A stretch of DNA of 45,319 nucleotides from an uncultured Oscillospiraceae bacterium (GCA_934454435.1 CAKSGA010000006.1:1-45319), one strand, 5' to 3'. Numbered from the stretch's first letter, positions 30,590 to 40,089 are shown. The notes: generated from the sequence alone by a model not told the origin. Made by a program: numbers and translations.

Positions 30590-30893
30590 TGGCGGCTGTA
30601 CTGAGTGCGTGATAATTATGCACCGCAACAGCCTGAACACTTGAAGGCATAGCGATGATGCCGGAGGTTGCGCAGCATGACTGCGGTAATTTCGGCGGAG
30701 TATGTCGGGCAGAAAGCCCGGCGACAGAAGATCTTCAGAAAACGTGAGTATCCCATCTGTCGCTGCTGTTAAAGTGTCCGGGGATTCCCGGATAACTAAC
30801 TTGCGGTCATCAGAAAACAGGAAACACACGGCACAGTGGATTTTTCAAAACAGCTTTTGCCAGCACAATACTAACAGAAGGGGTTGAAAAATC
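30590..30893 (+). promoter_or_regulatory. Structured ~300-nt 5' leader of the S10 operon
   Basis: At least six stems follow one another: GGCTGT/ACAGCC (30594-30633, with GTGC/GCAC inside), GGCAT/ATGCC (30646-30662), CGCAG/CTGCG (30671-30685), GTCGGGC/GCCCGGC (30704-30722), GCGACAGA/TCTGTCGC (30721-30763) and TCCGGG/CCCGGA (30777-30792). A less structured A-rich stretch and AGAAGGGGTTG precede the rpsJ ATG. No ORF. In other bacteria L4 represses this operon through the leader; no sequence match to a known leader is claimed. Confidence 0.55.
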
Positions 30894-31205
30894 ATGGCAG
30901 CAAATGAGAAGGTAAGGATCAAGATCAAGGGTTACGAGCACAGCGTAGTTGACGCTGCTGCAAAGAAGATCGTGGAGGCAGCTAAGAATAACGGCGCCAG
31001 AGTTGCAGGCCCGATCCCGCTTCCTACCAACAAGGAAGTCGTAACGATCCTGAGAGCTGTTCACAAGTACAAGGATTCCCGTGAGCAGTTCGAGCTGAGG
31101 ACCCACAAGCGTCTTATCGACGTTATCCGTCCGTCAGCAAAGGCTATCGAAGCTCTCCAGACACTGGAGCTTCCGGCCGGCGTAGAGATTTCAATGGATA
31201 TCTGA
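30894..31205 (+). CDS. rpsJ: 30S ribosomal protein S10
   Basis: First gene of the S10 operon, 103 residues, full length. S10 belongs to the 30S head and, with NusB, forms the antitermination complex. It carries [36 protein letters not shown] and [13 protein letters not shown] 30894 follows AAGGGGT. Confidence 0.98.
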   Translation: MAANEKVRIKIKGYEHSVVDAAAKKIVEAAKNNGARVAGPIPLPTNKEVVTILRAVHKYKDSREQFELRTHKRLIDVIRPSAKAIEALQTLELPAGVEISMDI

Positions 31206-31227
31206 TCATAGAGAGCATTGGAGTTAT

Positions 31228-31300
31228 GTTGGGCGGCTTCCGCTCAACCACTAACCACGCACCATTCCGGTGCATGGTCATGTTGAGAGAATATCTCAAC
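31228..31300 (+). promoter_or_regulatory. Duplicated hairpin module between rpsJ and rplC
   Basis: The 120-nt gap holds a 9-bp hairpin (31228-31248, GTTGGGCGG with CCGCTCAAC), GCACC/GGTGC (31259-31273) and GTTGAGA/TCTCAAC (31282-31300). The two outer hairpins are each followed by nearly the same tail, CTCAACCAxTAACCA (31244-31258 and 31295-31309). Likely a post-transcriptional control or processing site. Confidence 0.5.
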
Positions 31301-31325
31301 CAATAACCAAAGGAGGATTAGCCAA

Positions 31326-31958
31326 ATGACAAAGGCGATCATCGGCAAGAAGATCGGTATGACACAGATCTTCGACGAGGCAGGCAAGGTCGTTCCCGTA
31401 ACAGTTATCGAAGCGGGTCCCTGCGTTGTAGTTCAGAAGAAGACTGCAGAGAACGACGGCTATGAGGCTGTTCAGCTGGGCTTCGGAGATGTTTCTCCCA
31501 AGCACGTAAACAAGCCCGAGGCTGGTCATTTCAAGAAGAATGACGTAGCATTCAAGAAGACCCTTAAGGAGTTCCGCCTGGACGACATCTCCGCTGTAAA
31601 TGTAGGCGATGTACTGAAGGCTGACGTTTTCGCTGAGGGCGACGTTATCGACGTTGCAGGCGTAAGCAAGGGCAAGGGCTTCACTGGTGCCATCAAGCGT
31701 CACAACCAGCACAGACTGAAGGAAACTCACGGTTCTGGTCCTGTTGCAAGACAGGCAGGTTCCATGGGCGCTTGCTCCAGCCCGTCCAGAATCTTCAAGG
31801 GCAAGGGCATGGCAGGCCACATGGGTGCAGAGAACGTTACCGTTCAGAACCTGGTAGTTGTTAAGGTTGACGTTGAAAACAACCTGATCGCTGTAAGGGG
31901 TGCGGTTCCCGGCCCTAAGGGCGGCGTTGTTACTATCGTCAACGCTGTTAAAGCATAA
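31326..31958 (+). CDS. rplC: 50S ribosomal protein L3
   Basis: A 210-residue protein that assembles early on 23S rRNA and reaches towards the peptidyl transferase centre. N-terminal [18 protein letters not shown], the central loop [13 protein letters not shown] and [23 protein letters not shown] fit L3. ATG 31326 after AAAGGAGGATTAGCCAA; a 120-nt structured gap separates it from rpsJ. Confidence 0.98.
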   Translation: MTKAIIGKKIGMTQIFDEAGKVVPVTVIEAGPCVVVQKKTAENDGYEAVQLGFGDVSPKHVNKPEAGHFKKNDVAFKKTLKEFRLDDISAVNVGDVLKADVFAEGDVIDVAGVSKGKGFTGAIKRHNQHRLKETHGSGPVARQAGSMGACSSPSRIFKGKGMAGHMGAENVTVQNLVVVKVDVENNLIAVRGAVPGPKGGVVTIVNAVKA

Positions 31959-31975
31959 GGGAGGAGGACGATATT

Positions 31976-32599
31976 ATGCCTAAGATTAACGTAGTAGATA
32001 TGGCGGGTAAGGTCGTTTCCGAGCTTGAGCTTAACGAAAACGTATTCGGCATCGAGCCGAACAAGACCGCAATGCATTCCGCTGTTGTGAATTATCTCGC
32101 AAATCAGCGTCAGGGTACTCAGTCCACACTTACCAGAACAGAGGTAAGCGGCGGCGGCAGAAAGCCCTGGAGACAGAAGGGTACCGGCCACGCAAGACAG
32201 GGTTCCACAAGATCTCCTCAGTGGAGACACGGTGGTATCGCCCTCGGCCCGAAGCCCCGTTCCTACAGATTCGTTCTGAACAAGAAGGTAAGGAAGCTCG
32301 CAATGCTCTCCGCTCTCTCTTCCAAGGTAAGCGAGAACGAGATGATCGTTGTTGACGCTATCAAGACCGACGAGTTCAAGACCAAGACCATGGTAGCTAT
32401 GCTCAAGGCTCTCGAGGCTGAGAAGAAGACTCTCATCGTTCTCGACGCCGTTGACGCTAAGGTTATCAAGTCCGCTGCAAACATCGAGGGTGTAAAGACC
32501 ACTCAGTACAACACTCTCAATGTTTACGACATTCTTAACTGCGACAAGTTCGTTATCGTTAAGGGTGCTGTTGAAAAGCTCGAGGAGGTGTACGCATAA
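31976..32599 (+). CDS. rplD: 50S ribosomal protein L4
   Basis: A 207-residue 23S rRNA-binding protein lining the peptide exit tunnel; in several bacteria it also represses its own S10 operon. The tunnel loop is visible in [18 protein letters not shown] and [17 protein letters not shown]. The stop codon overlaps the rplW start by one base (TAATG). Confidence 0.97.
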   Translation: MPKINVVDMAGKVVSELELNENVFGIEPNKTAMHSAVVNYLANQRQGTQSTLTRTEVSGGGRKPWRQKGTGHARQGSTRSPQWRHGGIALGPKPRSYRFVLNKKVRKLAMLSALSSKVSENEMIVVDAIKTDEFKTKTMVAMLKALEAEKKTLIVLDAVDAKVIKSAANIEGVKTTQYNTLNVYDILNCDKFVIVKGAVEKLEEVYA

Positions 32600-32895
32600 T
32601 GAAGGCTGCTCAGGATATCATCATCAAGCCCATCATCACAGAACACAGCATGGAGGCTCTCGCTTCCGGCAAGTACACTTTCAAGGTTGCCAAGAATGCG
32701 AACAAGATCGAGATCGCCAAGGCTGTTGAGACCCTCTTCAAGGGCGTCAAGGTAGCTAAGGTAAACACCATCTCCGTTCGTGGCAGACTCAAGAGAATGG
32801 GCAGAAACTCCGGCTACACTTCCGACTGGAAGAAGGCTGTTGTTACCCTCGCAGAAGGCTCCAAGACCATTGAGTTCTTCGACGGAATGATTTAA
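32599..32895 (+). CDS. rplW: 50S ribosomal protein L23
   Basis: A 98-residue protein at the exit-tunnel rim, the docking site of trigger factor and SRP. It has [32 protein letters not shown] and [15 protein letters not shown]. Translationally coupled to rplD through a one-base overlap; GAGGAGGTG inside rplD is its ribosome binding site. Confidence 0.97.
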   Translation: MKAAQDIIIKPIITEHSMEALASGKYTFKVAKNANKIEIAKAVETLFKGVKVAKVNTISVRGRLKRMGRNSGYTSDWKKAVVTLAEGSKTIEFFDGMI

Positions 32896-32912
32896 GTAAG
32901 GAGTGAAACGAA

Positions 32913-33746
32913 ATGGCTATTAAGAATTACAAGCCCGTCAATAACAGCCGTCGTGGCATGACTGTTACTGATTACAGCGGCTTATCAAAGGTAGCTCCTG
33001 AAAAGTCACTTCTGGAGCCCGTTAAGAAGACTGCCGGCCGTAACAGCTACGGTAGGATCACCGTTAGACACATCGGCGGCGGCAACAGAAAGAAGTATCG
33101 TGTTATCGACTTCAAGAGAGACAAGCAGGGCATGAACGCTACTGTTACCACTCTTGAGTACGATCCTAACAGATCTGCTTTCATCGCTCTCGTTACTTAC
33201 GAGGACGGCGAGAAGAGATATATCATCGCTCCCGACGGACTTAAGGTAGGCGATACCGTTCGTTCCGGCAGCGACGCTGATATCAAGCCCGGCAACGCTC
33301 TTGCACTGGCTGATATCCCTGTTGGTACCGTTATCCACAACATCGAGATGCACCCCGGTAAGGGCGCACAGATGGTTCGTTCTGCCGGCAACATGGCTCA
33401 GCTCATGGCTAAGGAGAACGGCATGGCTCTGATCCGCCTTCCCAGCGGCGAGCTCAGAAACGTTGCAGTAAACTGCATGGCTTCTATCGGTACTGTTTCC
33501 AACCTCGACCACGAGAACGTGAACATCGGTAAGGCTGGTAAGACCCGTCACCTGGGCATTCGCCCGACCGTTCGTGGTTCTGTAATGAACCCGAATGACC
33601 ACCCGCACGGTGGTGGTGAGGGTAAGTCCCCTGTTGGACGTCCCGGACCTGTTACCCCGTGGGGCAAGCCCGCTCTTGGTTACAAGACCAGAAGCACAAA
33701 GAAGGCTTCCAACAAGTTCATCGTCAAGAGAAGAAACTCCAAGTAA
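32913..33746 (+). CDS. rplB: 50S ribosomal protein L2
   Basis: A 277-residue core protein needed for subunit association and peptidyl transfer. It starts [17 protein letters not shown] and has [20 protein letters not shown]. The C-terminal signature [20 protein letters not shown] contains the conserved His of the GGGEG block. It is followed by an exceptionally long gap of 181 nt before rpsS. Confidence 0.98.
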   Translation: MAIKNYKPVNNSRRGMTVTDYSGLSKVAPEKSLLEPVKKTAGRNSYGRITVRHIGGGNRKKYRVIDFKRDKQGMNATVTTLEYDPNRSAFIALVTYEDGEKRYIIAPDGLKVGDTVRSGSDADIKPGNALALADIPVGTVIHNIEMHPGKGAQMVRSAGNMAQLMAKENGMALIRLPSGELRNVAVNCMASIGTVSNLDHENVNIGKAGKTRHLGIRPTVRGSVMNPNDHPHGGGEGKSPVGRPGPVTPWGKPALGYKTRSTKKASNKFIVKRRNSK

Positions 33747-33754
33747 TCCCGGTT

Positions 33755-33791
33755 CACCTTTCTCCCCTGCCCTGCGCAGGGTGAGAGGGTG
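33755..33791. repeat. Palindromic REP-like element between rplB and rpsS
   Basis: CACC..CTC..CTGCCCTGCGCAGGgtGAG..GGTG forms an almost complete 37-bp inverted repeat. The remaining gap (to 33927) contains two more hairpins: GCTGTT/AACAGC (about 33815-33831) and GCACA/TGTGC. The 181-nt spacing is far longer than elsewhere in the operon. Confidence 0.5.
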
Positions 33792-33927
33792 CCATGATAC
33801 CATAACCCAAAAGTTGCTGTTAATAAGAACAGCGTTGCACATCATCATTAACGTTGTGCGTCAAACGTCATCGGCGGCTGTCGCTGCTCATTAACTTGCA
33901 GCTAAACTTGAAAGGAATTATTTAGAC

Positions 33928-34206
33928 ATGGGAAGAAGTATTAAAAAGGGACCTTATGTCCAGGAAGCTCTCTACAAGAGAGTTCTGGCTATGAACGAAG
34001 CTGGCGAGAAGAAAGTGCTCAAGACATGGAGCCGTTCTTCCACAATATTCCCTGACTTCGTAGGTCACACATTCGCAGTCCACGACGGCAGAAAGCATGT
34101 TCCGGTATATGTTACCGAGGATATGGTTGGCCACAAACTGGGTGAGTTCGCTCCTACAAGAACCTTCAAGGGCCACGTAGGCAGCAAGACAACAGGCAAG
34201 AAGTAA
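33928..34206 (+). CDS. rpsS: 30S ribosomal protein S19
   Basis: A 92-residue protein of the 30S head near the decoding A-site finger. It has [55 protein letters not shown] and [12 protein letters not shown] 33928 follows AAAGGAATT, a weaker site than its neighbours have. Confidence 0.98.
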   Translation: MGRSIKKGPYVQEALYKRVLAMNEAGEKKVLKTWSRSSTIFPDFVGHTFAVHDGRKHVPVYVTEDMVGHKLGEFAPTRTFKGHVGSKTTGKK

Positions 34207-34218
34207 GGAGGAGAAATA

Positions 34219-34554
34219 ATGGAAGCTAGAGCTGAACTCAGACAGGTTCGTATTTCTCCGAGAAAGGTCGGCATCGTTCTGGACCTCATCAGAAACAAGC
34301 CTGTTGAAATCGCATTCGCTACTCTCAAGAACACCCCCAAGTCCGCTTGCGAGCCTCTCGAAAAGCTCCTCAAGTCTGCAGTAGCTAACGCAGAGAACAA
34401 TCACAACATGGACACAAGCCGCCTTTACGTTTCCGAAGCATTCGTAGGCGCAGGTGTTACCCTCAAGCGTATCAGACCGAAGGATCACGGACGTGCTCAC
34501 AGAATTCTCAAGAGAACGTCCAACATCGTACTGGTTGTTAAGGAAGCAGAATAA
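34219..34554 (+). CDS. rplV: 50S ribosomal protein L22
   Basis: A 111-residue protein whose loop lines the exit tunnel at the macrolide-binding constriction. It has [27 protein letters not shown] and the hairpin loop [18 protein letters not shown]. No change suggestive of macrolide resistance can be judged by eye. Confidence 0.97.
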   Translation: MEARAELRQVRISPRKVGIVLDLIRNKPVEIAFATLKNTPKSACEPLEKLLKSAVANAENNHNMDTSRLYVSEAFVGAGVTLKRIRPKDHGRAHRILKRTSNIVLVVKEAE

Positions 34555-34568
34555 GGAGGAGAATTACA

Positions 34569-35327
34569 ATGGGACAGAAGGTTAATCCACACGGTCTCAG
34601 AGTGGGTGTAATCAAGGATTGGGATTCTCGCTGGTTTGCGGGCAAGGCAACCTTCGGTGACACACTTGTTGAAGACTATAAGATCCGTGAGCTTCTGAAG
34701 AAGAAGCTTTACAAGGCTGGTATCCCCTCGATCGAGATCGAGAGAACCGGCGATAAGGTTACTATCCTCATCTCCTGCGCAAAGCCCGGTATGGTTATCG
34801 GCGCTAAGGGCGCAGAGGTCGACAAGCTCAAGGCTGAGATGGAGAAGTTTACCGGCAAGAAGGTAGACATCAAGATCATCGAGGTCAAGAACCCCGACAT
34901 GAACGCTCAGCTGGTAGCTGAGAATATCGCTCAGCAGCTGGAGGGCCGTGTTTCCTTCAGACGTGCAATGAAGTCCGTTATCGGCAGAACCATGAAGAGC
35001 GGTGCTAAGGGTATCAAGACAATGGTAGCAGGCCGTCTTGGCGGTGCCGAGATCGCTCGTACCGAGAGCTATCACGAGGGTACCATTCCGCTTCAGACTC
35101 TTCGTGCAGACATCGACTACGGTGTTGCAAGAGCTAACACGACTTACGGCGTTATCGGCGTAAAGGTATGGATCTACAAGGGCGAAGTGCTCAAGGGCGA
35201 GATCCCCGCACAGAGAACCGAGAGAAACGACAGACGCCGCCGTGATGACAGAAACAATGGCAGAGGCCGTGACGACAGACGTCCTCGCAGAGAAAGAGCA
35301 CCTAGAAAAGAAGGGGGTAACGACTAA
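34569..35327 (+). CDS. rpsC: 30S ribosomal protein S3
   Basis: A 252-residue protein at the mRNA entry pore with helicase function. N-terminal [20 protein letters not shown] domain with [15 protein letters not shown], and ISGRL-type block [13 protein letters not shown]. The C-terminus carries an Arg/Asp/Asn-rich tail of about 35 residues ([12 protein letters not shown]), longer than in E. coli and typical of Firmicutes with extended S3. The stop overlaps the rplP start. Confidence 0.97.
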   Translation: MGQKVNPHGLRVGVIKDWDSRWFAGKATFGDTLVEDYKIRELLKKKLYKAGIPSIEIERTGDKVTILISCAKPGMVIGAKGAEVDKLKAEMEKFTGKKVDIKIIEVKNPDMNAQLVAENIAQQLEGRVSFRRAMKSVIGRTMKSGAKGIKTMVAGRLGGAEIARTESYHEGTIPLQTLRADIDYGVARANTTYGVIGVKVWIYKGEVLKGEIPAQRTERNDRRRRDDRNNGRGRDDRRPRRERAPRKEGGND

Positions 35328-35749
35328 TGCTGCTTCCTAAGAGAGTAAAGTACAGAAGAGTACAGAGAGGCCGCCGTACCGGTATCGCCACAAGAGGCAA
35401 CAAGGTTTCCAACGGCGAATATGGCCTGCAGGCACTCGAGGCTGCCTGGATCAAGTCCAATCAGATCGAGGCTGCCCGTATTGCAATGACACGTTACATC
35501 AAGCGTGGCGGTCAGGTTTGGATCAAGATTTTCCCCGACAAGCCCGTTACTGATAAGCCCCTCGGAGTACGAATGGGTTCCGGTAAGGGCGCTCCCGAGT
35601 ACTGGGTAGCTGTAGTAAAGCCCGGCAGAGTAATGTTCGAGATCGCCGGCGTATCTGAGGAGACTGCACGTGAGGCTATGCGTCTTGCTATGCATAAGCT
35701 CCCCATCAAGTGCAAGTTTGTAAAGAAGGAAGACGGAGGTGAGCTTTAA
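35327..35749 (+). CDS. rplP: 50S ribosomal protein L16
   Basis: A 140-residue protein that positions A-site tRNA. It begins [17 protein letters not shown] and has [32 protein letters not shown] and [18 protein letters not shown]. It overlaps rpsC and rpmC by one base on each side (TAATG), so the three genes are translationally coupled. Confidence 0.98.
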   Translation: MLLPKRVKYRRVQRGRRTGIATRGNKVSNGEYGLQALEAAWIKSNQIEAARIAMTRYIKRGGQVWIKIFPDKPVTDKPLGVRMGSGKGAPEYWVAVVKPGRVMFEIAGVSEETAREAMRLAMHKLPIKCKFVKKEDGGEL

Positions 35750-35949
35750 TGAAGGCTTCAGAACTGGTATATCTCTCGGAGACAGAGCTCGACACTAAGC
35801 TCGCTGAACTCAAGCAGGAGCTTTTTAATCTGCGCTTCCAGCTTGCCGTAAATCAGCTTGACAATCCCACCAGAATCAAGGCTGTCAAGAAGGACATTGC
35901 ACGCATCAAGACGATCCAGCGTCAGCGTCAGATCGCAGCTAACAATTGA
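35749..35949 (+). CDS. rpmC: 50S ribosomal protein L29
   Basis: A 66-residue two-helix protein near the exit tunnel. It has [19 protein letters not shown] and [18 protein letters not shown]. Coupled to rplP by a one-base overlap; rpsQ follows after 17 nt. Confidence 0.96.
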   Translation: MKASELVYLSETELDTKLAELKQELFNLRFQLAVNQLDNPTRIKAVKKDIARIKTIQRQRQIAANN

Positions 35950-35966
35950 GGAAGGAGGATAACAAC

Positions 35967-36221
35967 ATGGAAAGAGCTTTAAGAAAGACCAGAATTGGTA
36001 AGGTAGTAAGCAACAAGATGGACAAGACTATCGTCGTTGCCATCGAGGACAACGTTCGTCATCCTCTTTATAAGAAGATCGTAAAGCGCACGATCAAGCT
36101 GAAGGCTCACGATGAACAGAACACATGCGGAATAGGCGACAGAGTTGAGATCATGGAGACTCGCCCCCTTTCCAAGGATAAGAGATGGCGCCTTGTTAAC
36201 GTCATCGAGCGCGCTAAGTAA
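35967..36221 (+). CDS. rpsQ: 30S ribosomal protein S17
   Basis: An 84-residue primary 16S rRNA-binding protein: [30 protein letters not shown], and [19 protein letters not shown]. The start is ATG 35967 with GAAGGAGGAT upstream; an in-frame ATG at 35946 would lie before that site and overlap rpmC. Confidence 0.97.
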   Translation: MERALRKTRIGKVVSNKMDKTIVVAIEDNVRHPLYKKIVKRTIKLKAHDEQNTCGIGDRVEIMETRPLSKDKRWRLVNVIERAK

Positions 36222-36244
36222 TTCTACGAAAGGAGTAGCACAAC

Positions 36245-36613
36245 ATGATCCAGATGCAGACACTGCTCAAGGTCGCTGATAACACCGGCGCCAAGGAGCT
36301 TATGTGTATCAGAGTGCTCGGCGGTACCCGCAGAAAGTATGCGAATATCGGCGACGTAATCATTGCTTCCGTCAGAAAGGCTACACCCGGCGGCGTTGTA
36401 AAGAAGGGCGACGTAGTTAAGTGCGTTGTCGTTCGTTCCGCAAAGGGTCTCAGACGTGACGACGGAACTTATATCCGCTTCGATGAAAACGCAGCGGTTA
36501 TCATCAAGGAGGACAAAAATCCGAAGGGAACTCGTATTTTTGGGCCGGTAGCAAGAGAGCTGCGTGACAAGGACTTCACAAAGATCCTGTCCCTGGCTCC
36601 TGAAGTACTTTAA
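36245..36613 (+). CDS. rplN: 50S ribosomal protein L14
   Basis: A 122-residue interface protein that binds the silencing factor RsfS in other bacteria. It has [31 protein letters not shown], and [17 protein letters not shown]. Full length. Confidence 0.98.
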   Translation: MIQMQTLLKVADNTGAKELMCIRVLGGTRRKYANIGDVIIASVRKATPGGVVKKGDVVKCVVVRSAKGLRRDDGTYIRFDENAAVIIKEDKNPKGTRIFGPVARELRDKDFTKILSLAPEVL

Positions 36614-36629
36614 GGAGGACCTGCCGATT

Positions 36630-36950
36630 ATGAATAGCTTAAATGTTAAAACCGGTGATAAGGTTCAGGTAATCAGCGGCGCTGATAAGGGCAAGCAGGG
36701 CAAGGTCGTTACCGTTTCCGCCAAGGAGAACAAGGTAATCGTTGAGGGCATCAACATGGTGACCAAGCACGTTAAGCCCAAGCAGGCTGGTCAGCTCGGC
36801 GGCAGAGTACAGGCTGAGGGTGCGCTTTATGCTTCCAAGGTACAGCTCGTTTGCCCCAAGTGCGACAAGCTTACAAGAGTTGCTCACAAAATTGAGGACG
36901 GCAAGAAGATCAGAGTTTGCAAGCACTGCGGCGCAGAGCTCAAGTACTGA
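36630..36950 (+). CDS. rplX: 50S ribosomal protein L24
   Basis: A 106-residue KOW-domain assembly initiator protein: VKTGDKVQVISGADKGKQG and KVIVEGINMVTKHVKP. The C-terminus has a four-Cys zinc ribbon (CPKC ... CKHC), as in many Firmicutes. ATG 36630 follows TAAGGAGGACC; the longer in-frame reading would overlap rplN. Confidence 0.96.
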   Translation: MNSLNVKTGDKVQVISGADKGKQGKVVTVSAKENKVIVEGINMVTKHVKPKQAGQLGGRVQAEGALYASKVQLVCPKCDKLTRVAHKIEDGKKIRVCKHCGAELKY

Positions 36951-36964
36951 TATTGCCTGAGATC

Positions 36965-37017
36965 GGTCGGATACAAGGAATGCTCCCTCGCAGGAGCGGA
37001 GCATTAAAATCCGGCTG
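36965..37017 (+). promoter_or_regulatory. Hairpins with alternative pairing in the rplX-rplE gap
   Basis: AATGCTCC (36979-36986) can pair with GGAGCATT (36998-37005), or its GCTCC can pair with the nearer GGAGC (36993-36997). An outer stem is possible between GTCGGAT and ATCCGGC. In E. coli S8 controls the spc operon at the rplX-rplE junction; whether this is such a site is unknown. Confidence 0.45.
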
Positions 37018-37035
37018 TCAGATAGGAGTATTGAT

Positions 37036-37575
37036 ATGGCAAGAATGAAGGATTTCTACAAGGAAACCGTTGCCCCCGCTCTTTTCAAGAAGTTCGGTTA
37101 CAAGTCTGTTATGCAGATCCCGAAGCTCGATAAGATCATCGTAAACGTTGCTTGCGGCGAGGCAAAGGAAAACCACAAGATCATAGAGAACGTTATGTCT
37201 GAGCTCGCTCAGATCACTGGTCAGAAGCCGGTCGAGTGCCGTTCCAAGAAGGCAGTCGCTAACTTCAAGCTCAGAGAGGGTCAGGTCATCGGTGTTAAGG
37301 TAACACTGAGAGGCGAGACCATGTACGAGTTCCTCGACAGACTCTTCAACGTTGCTCTCCCCCGTGTACGTGACTTCAGAGGCATCAACGCTAATTCCTT
37401 CGACGGCAGAGGTAACTACTCTTTCGGCCTGAAGGAGCAGATCATCTTCCCGGAGATCGATTTCGATAAGGTTGAGGCTACACGTGGCATGGACATCAAC
37501 TTTGTAACCACTGCAAAGACCGATGAAGAAGCCAGAGAGCTGCTCACCCTGATGGGCGCTCCCTTTGAGAAGTAA
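37036..37575 (+). CDS. rplE: 50S ribosomal protein L5
   Basis: A 179-residue protein of the central protuberance that binds 5S rRNA and contacts P-site tRNA. It has [35 protein letters not shown] and the C-terminal [17 protein letters not shown]. It begins the conserved spc segment; ATG 37036 is preceded by ATAGGAGTATTGAT. Confidence 0.97.
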   Translation: MARMKDFYKETVAPALFKKFGYKSVMQIPKLDKIIVNVACGEAKENHKIIENVMSELAQITGQKPVECRSKKAVANFKLREGQVIGVKVTLRGETMYEFLDRLFNVALPRVRDFRGINANSFDGRGNYSFGLKEQIIFPEIDFDKVEATRGMDINFVTTAKTDEEARELLTLMGAPFEK

Positions 37576-37595
37576 GAAAGGACGAAGGAAAACTT

Positions 37596-37781
37596 ATGGC
37601 TAAGAAGTCAATGATAGCTAAGCAGCAGAGAGCACCGAAATTTTCCACTCGTGCCTATAACAGATGCAAGATCTGCGGAAGACCCCACTCTTACATGCGT
37701 AAGTTCGGCATCTGCAGAATCTGCTTCAGAGAGCTTGCTTACAAGGGTCAGATCCCTGGTGTTAAGAAGGCAAGCTGGTAA
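37596..37781 (+). CDS. rpsN: 30S ribosomal protein S14, zinc type
   Basis: A 61-residue short S14 with a zinc ribbon (CKIC ... CRIC), the C+ form that is used when zinc is plentiful. It ends [13 protein letters not shown], the family signature. RBS AAAGGACGAAGG is modest. Confidence 0.98.
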   Translation: MAKKSMIAKQQRAPKFSTRAYNRCKICGRPHSYMRKFGICRICFRELAYKGQIPGVKKASW

Positions 37782-37830
37782 GCTGCACAGGAACGTCGAT
37801 ACAATCAGTTCCATCACAATTTGTTCCCTC

Positions 37831-37863
37831 GCCGGACGGGTTTTGTTTCAATAAAAGTCCGGC
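37831..37863 (+). promoter_or_regulatory. Hairpin in the long rpsN-rpsH gap
   Basis: GCCGGAC (37831-37837) pairs perfectly with GTCCGGC (37857-37863). It lies in a 167-nt gap that also contains ACGGA...TCCGT further on. It has no T-run, so it is not a normal terminator; it is a possible control or processing structure ahead of rpsH. Confidence 0.4.
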
Positions 37864-37948
37864 TAAAATATCAGCTCCGAAAGGGGCAATCATGTAAGTA
37901 CGACGGACAATTCGGTTCCGTAACGGCTTTCGTATAGGAGGTAAACGA

Positions 37949-38347
37949 ATGCAGATCACTGATACCATCGCAGATATGCTTACAAGAATCCGTAACGCAA
38001 ACTCAGCGAAGCACGCTTCTGTTGATATCCCCGCATCTAACCTCAAGAAGCAGATAGCTCAGATCCTTCTGGATGAGGGCTACATCAAGAGCTTCAAGGT
38101 TATTGATGACAACAAGCAGGGCATCATCAGAGTCAATCTCAAGTACACAGACACTAAGGCACAGGTTATCACCGGCCTCCGCCGTGTTTCCAAGCCTGGT
38201 CTGAGAATCTATTCTAACTGCAAGGATATGCCTAAGGTAATGAAGGGCCTCGGTATCGCTATCGTGTCCACTTCCAAGGGCATCATGACCGACAAGAAGG
38301 CTCGTGAGCTCAATGTCGGCGGCGAAGTCCTTGCATTCATCTGGTAA
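37949..38347 (+). CDS. rpsH: 30S ribosomal protein S8
   Basis: A 132-residue 16S rRNA-binding protein, and in E. coli the repressor of the spc operon. It starts [20 protein letters not shown] and ends with [19 protein letters not shown] and LAFIW. ATG 37949 after ATAGGAGGTAAACGA, following a 167-nt gap. Confidence 0.98.
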   Translation: MQITDTIADMLTRIRNANSAKHASVDIPASNLKKQIAQILLDEGYIKSFKVIDDNKQGIIRVNLKYTDTKAQVITGLRRVSKPGLRIYSNCKDMPKVMKGLGIAIVSTSKGIMTDKKARELNVGGEVLAFIW

Positions 38348-38361
38348 GGAGGAATAGTAAT

Positions 38362-38907
38362 ATGTCAAGAATTGGTAAGAAGCCCGTTGCTATTCCCGCA
38401 GGTGTGGAAGTAAAGATCGACGGCTCCGTAGTAACAGTCAAGGGCCCCAAGGGAACCCTGACCAAGGAATTCAATCACATCATGAAGATCTCCCAGCAGG
38501 GCAGCGAGATCATCGTTGAGCGTCCTGATGAGGAGAACTACAGCAAGTCCGTTCACGGACTGACAAGAACCCTGATCCACAACATGGTAGAGGGCGTTAT
38601 GCACGGCTTCACCAAGGAGCTGAAGATCAACGGCGTCGGCTACAGATGCCAGAAGAGCGGCAAGAATGTCACCCTGACACTCGGCTACTCTCACCCGGTG
38701 ATCGTTTCTGACACCGAGGACATCACACTCGATGTTCCGGATCCCAACACCATTATCGTTAAGGGTATCGACAAGCAGAAGGTAGGTCAGGTAGCTTCTG
38801 AGATCAGAGGCAAGCGTCCTCCTGAGCCTTATAAGGGCAAGGGCATCAAGTATGCCAACGAAGTTATCCGCCGCAAGGAAGGTAAAGCAGGTAAGGGTAA
38901 GAAGTAA
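38362..38907 (+). CDS. rplF: 50S ribosomal protein L6
   Basis: A 181-residue two-domain protein near the GTPase-associated centre: SRIGKKPVAIPAGVEV, VKGPKGTLTKEF, and the C-terminal RGKRPPEPYKGKGIKYANE. Full length. Confidence 0.98.
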   Translation: MSRIGKKPVAIPAGVEVKIDGSVVTVKGPKGTLTKEFNHIMKISQQGSEIIVERPDEENYSKSVHGLTRTLIHNMVEGVMHGFTKELKINGVGYRCQKSGKNVTLTLGYSHPVIVSDTEDITLDVPDPNTIIVKGIDKQKVGQVASEIRGKRPPEPYKGKGIKYANEVIRRKEGKAGKGKK

Positions 38908-38934
38908 TCCCCACTACGAAAGGACTGAAAATAA

Positions 38935-39294
38935 ATGGTTAAAATTATCGACAAGAACAAGAGCAGAATCCGCCGTCACAAGCGTGTTCGTTCTAAGATC
39001 TCCGGCACAGCACAGTGCCCCCGTCTTAACGTTTTCCGTTCTTCTCAGCACATTTACGCTCAGGTCATTGACGACGTAAAGGGTGTTACTCTCGCAGCTG
39101 CTTCTTCCACCGAGAAGGGCTTTGAGGGCTTCGGCGGCAATGTTGAGGCAGCTAAGAAGGTTGGCCTCATGATCGCCGAGAAGGCTAAGGCTGCAGGCAT
39201 CACCGATGTCGTATTCGACAGAGGCGGCTATGTATACCACGGCAGAGTTGCTGCTCTCGCCGAGGGTGCAAGAGAAGGCGGACTTAATTTCTAA
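38935..39294 (+). CDS. rplR: 50S ribosomal protein L18
   Basis: A 119-residue 5S rRNA-binding protein: [34 protein letters not shown] and [23 protein letters not shown] 38935 follows CGAAAGGACTGAAAATAA. Confidence 0.98.
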   Translation: MVKIIDKNKSRIRRHKRVRSKISGTAQCPRLNVFRSSQHIYAQVIDDVKGVTLAAASSTEKGFEGFGGNVEAAKKVGLMIAEKAKAAGITDVVFDRGGYVYHGRVAALAEGAREGGLNF

Positions 39295-39311
39295 TAAGGA
39301 GGGACACACAC

Positions 39312-39812
39312 TTGGCACTTTTAGACGCTAACAACTATGAGCTCAACGAGAAAGTCGTAGCTATAAACCGTGTTTCCAAGACCGTTAAGGGCGGACGTAT
39401 CATGAAGTTCTCCGCTCTGGTAGTTGTCGGTGACGGCAACGGCGTTGTAGGCTTCGGCATGGGTAAATCCAACGAAGTTCCGGACGCTATCCGCAAGGGT
39501 CTTGAGGACGCAAAGAAGAATCTTCACAAGATCGCCCTCAAGGGTACAACAATTCCCCACGAGGTTACTGGTAAGTTCGGCGCAGGCGCAGTTCTGATGC
39601 GTCCGGCTCCCGAGGGTACCGGCGTTATCGCAGGCGGCCCCGTACGTGCAGTCATCGAGATGGCTGGTATCAAGAATATCCGTACAAAGTCCCTGCGTTC
39701 CAACAACCCCTGCAACGTTGTCCGTGCAACAATGGAGGGTCTGACTTCCCTCAGGACCGCTGAGGAAGTTGCTGCTCTCAGAGGCAAGACCGTTAAGGAA
39801 ATTGTAGGCTAA
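39312..39812 (+). CDS. rpsE: 30S ribosomal protein S5 (TTG start)
   Basis: A 166-residue protein that helps translational accuracy: [39 protein letters not shown], and [16 protein letters not shown]. Initiation is at TTG 39312, with TAAGGAGGGA upstream; no ATG or GTG lies nearby in frame, so the rare start is firm. Confidence 0.96.
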   Translation: MALLDANNYELNEKVVAINRVSKTVKGGRIMKFSALVVVGDGNGVVGFGMGKSNEVPDAIRKGLEDAKKNLHKIALKGTTIPHEVTGKFGAGAVLMRPAPEGTGVIAGGPVRAVIEMAGIKNIRTKSLRSNNPCNVVRATMEGLTSLRTAEEVAALRGKTVKEIVG

Positions 39813-39834
39813 GCAGTACGAAAGGAAGAATAAC

Positions 39835-40011
39835 ATGGCACTTAAAATCACACTTGTACGCTCATTAAACAGCTGCAAGAAGAATCAGATCGCCACTGCG
39901 TATTCCCTTGGACTGCGCAAGGTAAACTCTGTTTCCACCCAGCCCGACAACGAGGCTACTAAGGGTAAAATCAAGACTATCGCTCACCTGGTAAAGGTTG
40001 AAGAGGTTTGA
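39835..40011 (+). CDS. rpmD: 50S ribosomal protein L30
   Basis: A 58-residue protein: MALKITLVRSLNSCKKNQIA, then SLGLRKVNSVSTQPDNEATKG and a final LVKVEEV. It stands between rpsE and rplO, its canonical place, with AAAGGAAGAATAAC before the ATG. Confidence 0.97.
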   Translation: MALKITLVRSLNSCKKNQIATAYSLGLRKVNSVSTQPDNEATKGKIKTIAHLVKVEEV

Positions 40012-40089
40012 TTTCATAGGCGCTCCCTCCGGGGAGCTCCCAAAAATTCTAATTACACTTAATCCACATTTACTAGGGGGTGCAAAGTT

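Noticed and set aside
30590..30893. Cobalamin or other metabolite riboswitch in the S10 leader
   Set aside because: Although several stems are present, no B12-box or other known core could be found; an r-protein leader is more in line with the gene context.
33006..33848. Long minus-strand ORFs inside the ribosomal operon (for example opposite rplB)
   Set aside because: They are complements of strongly codon-biased r-protein genes; no promoter, RBS or recognisable domain.
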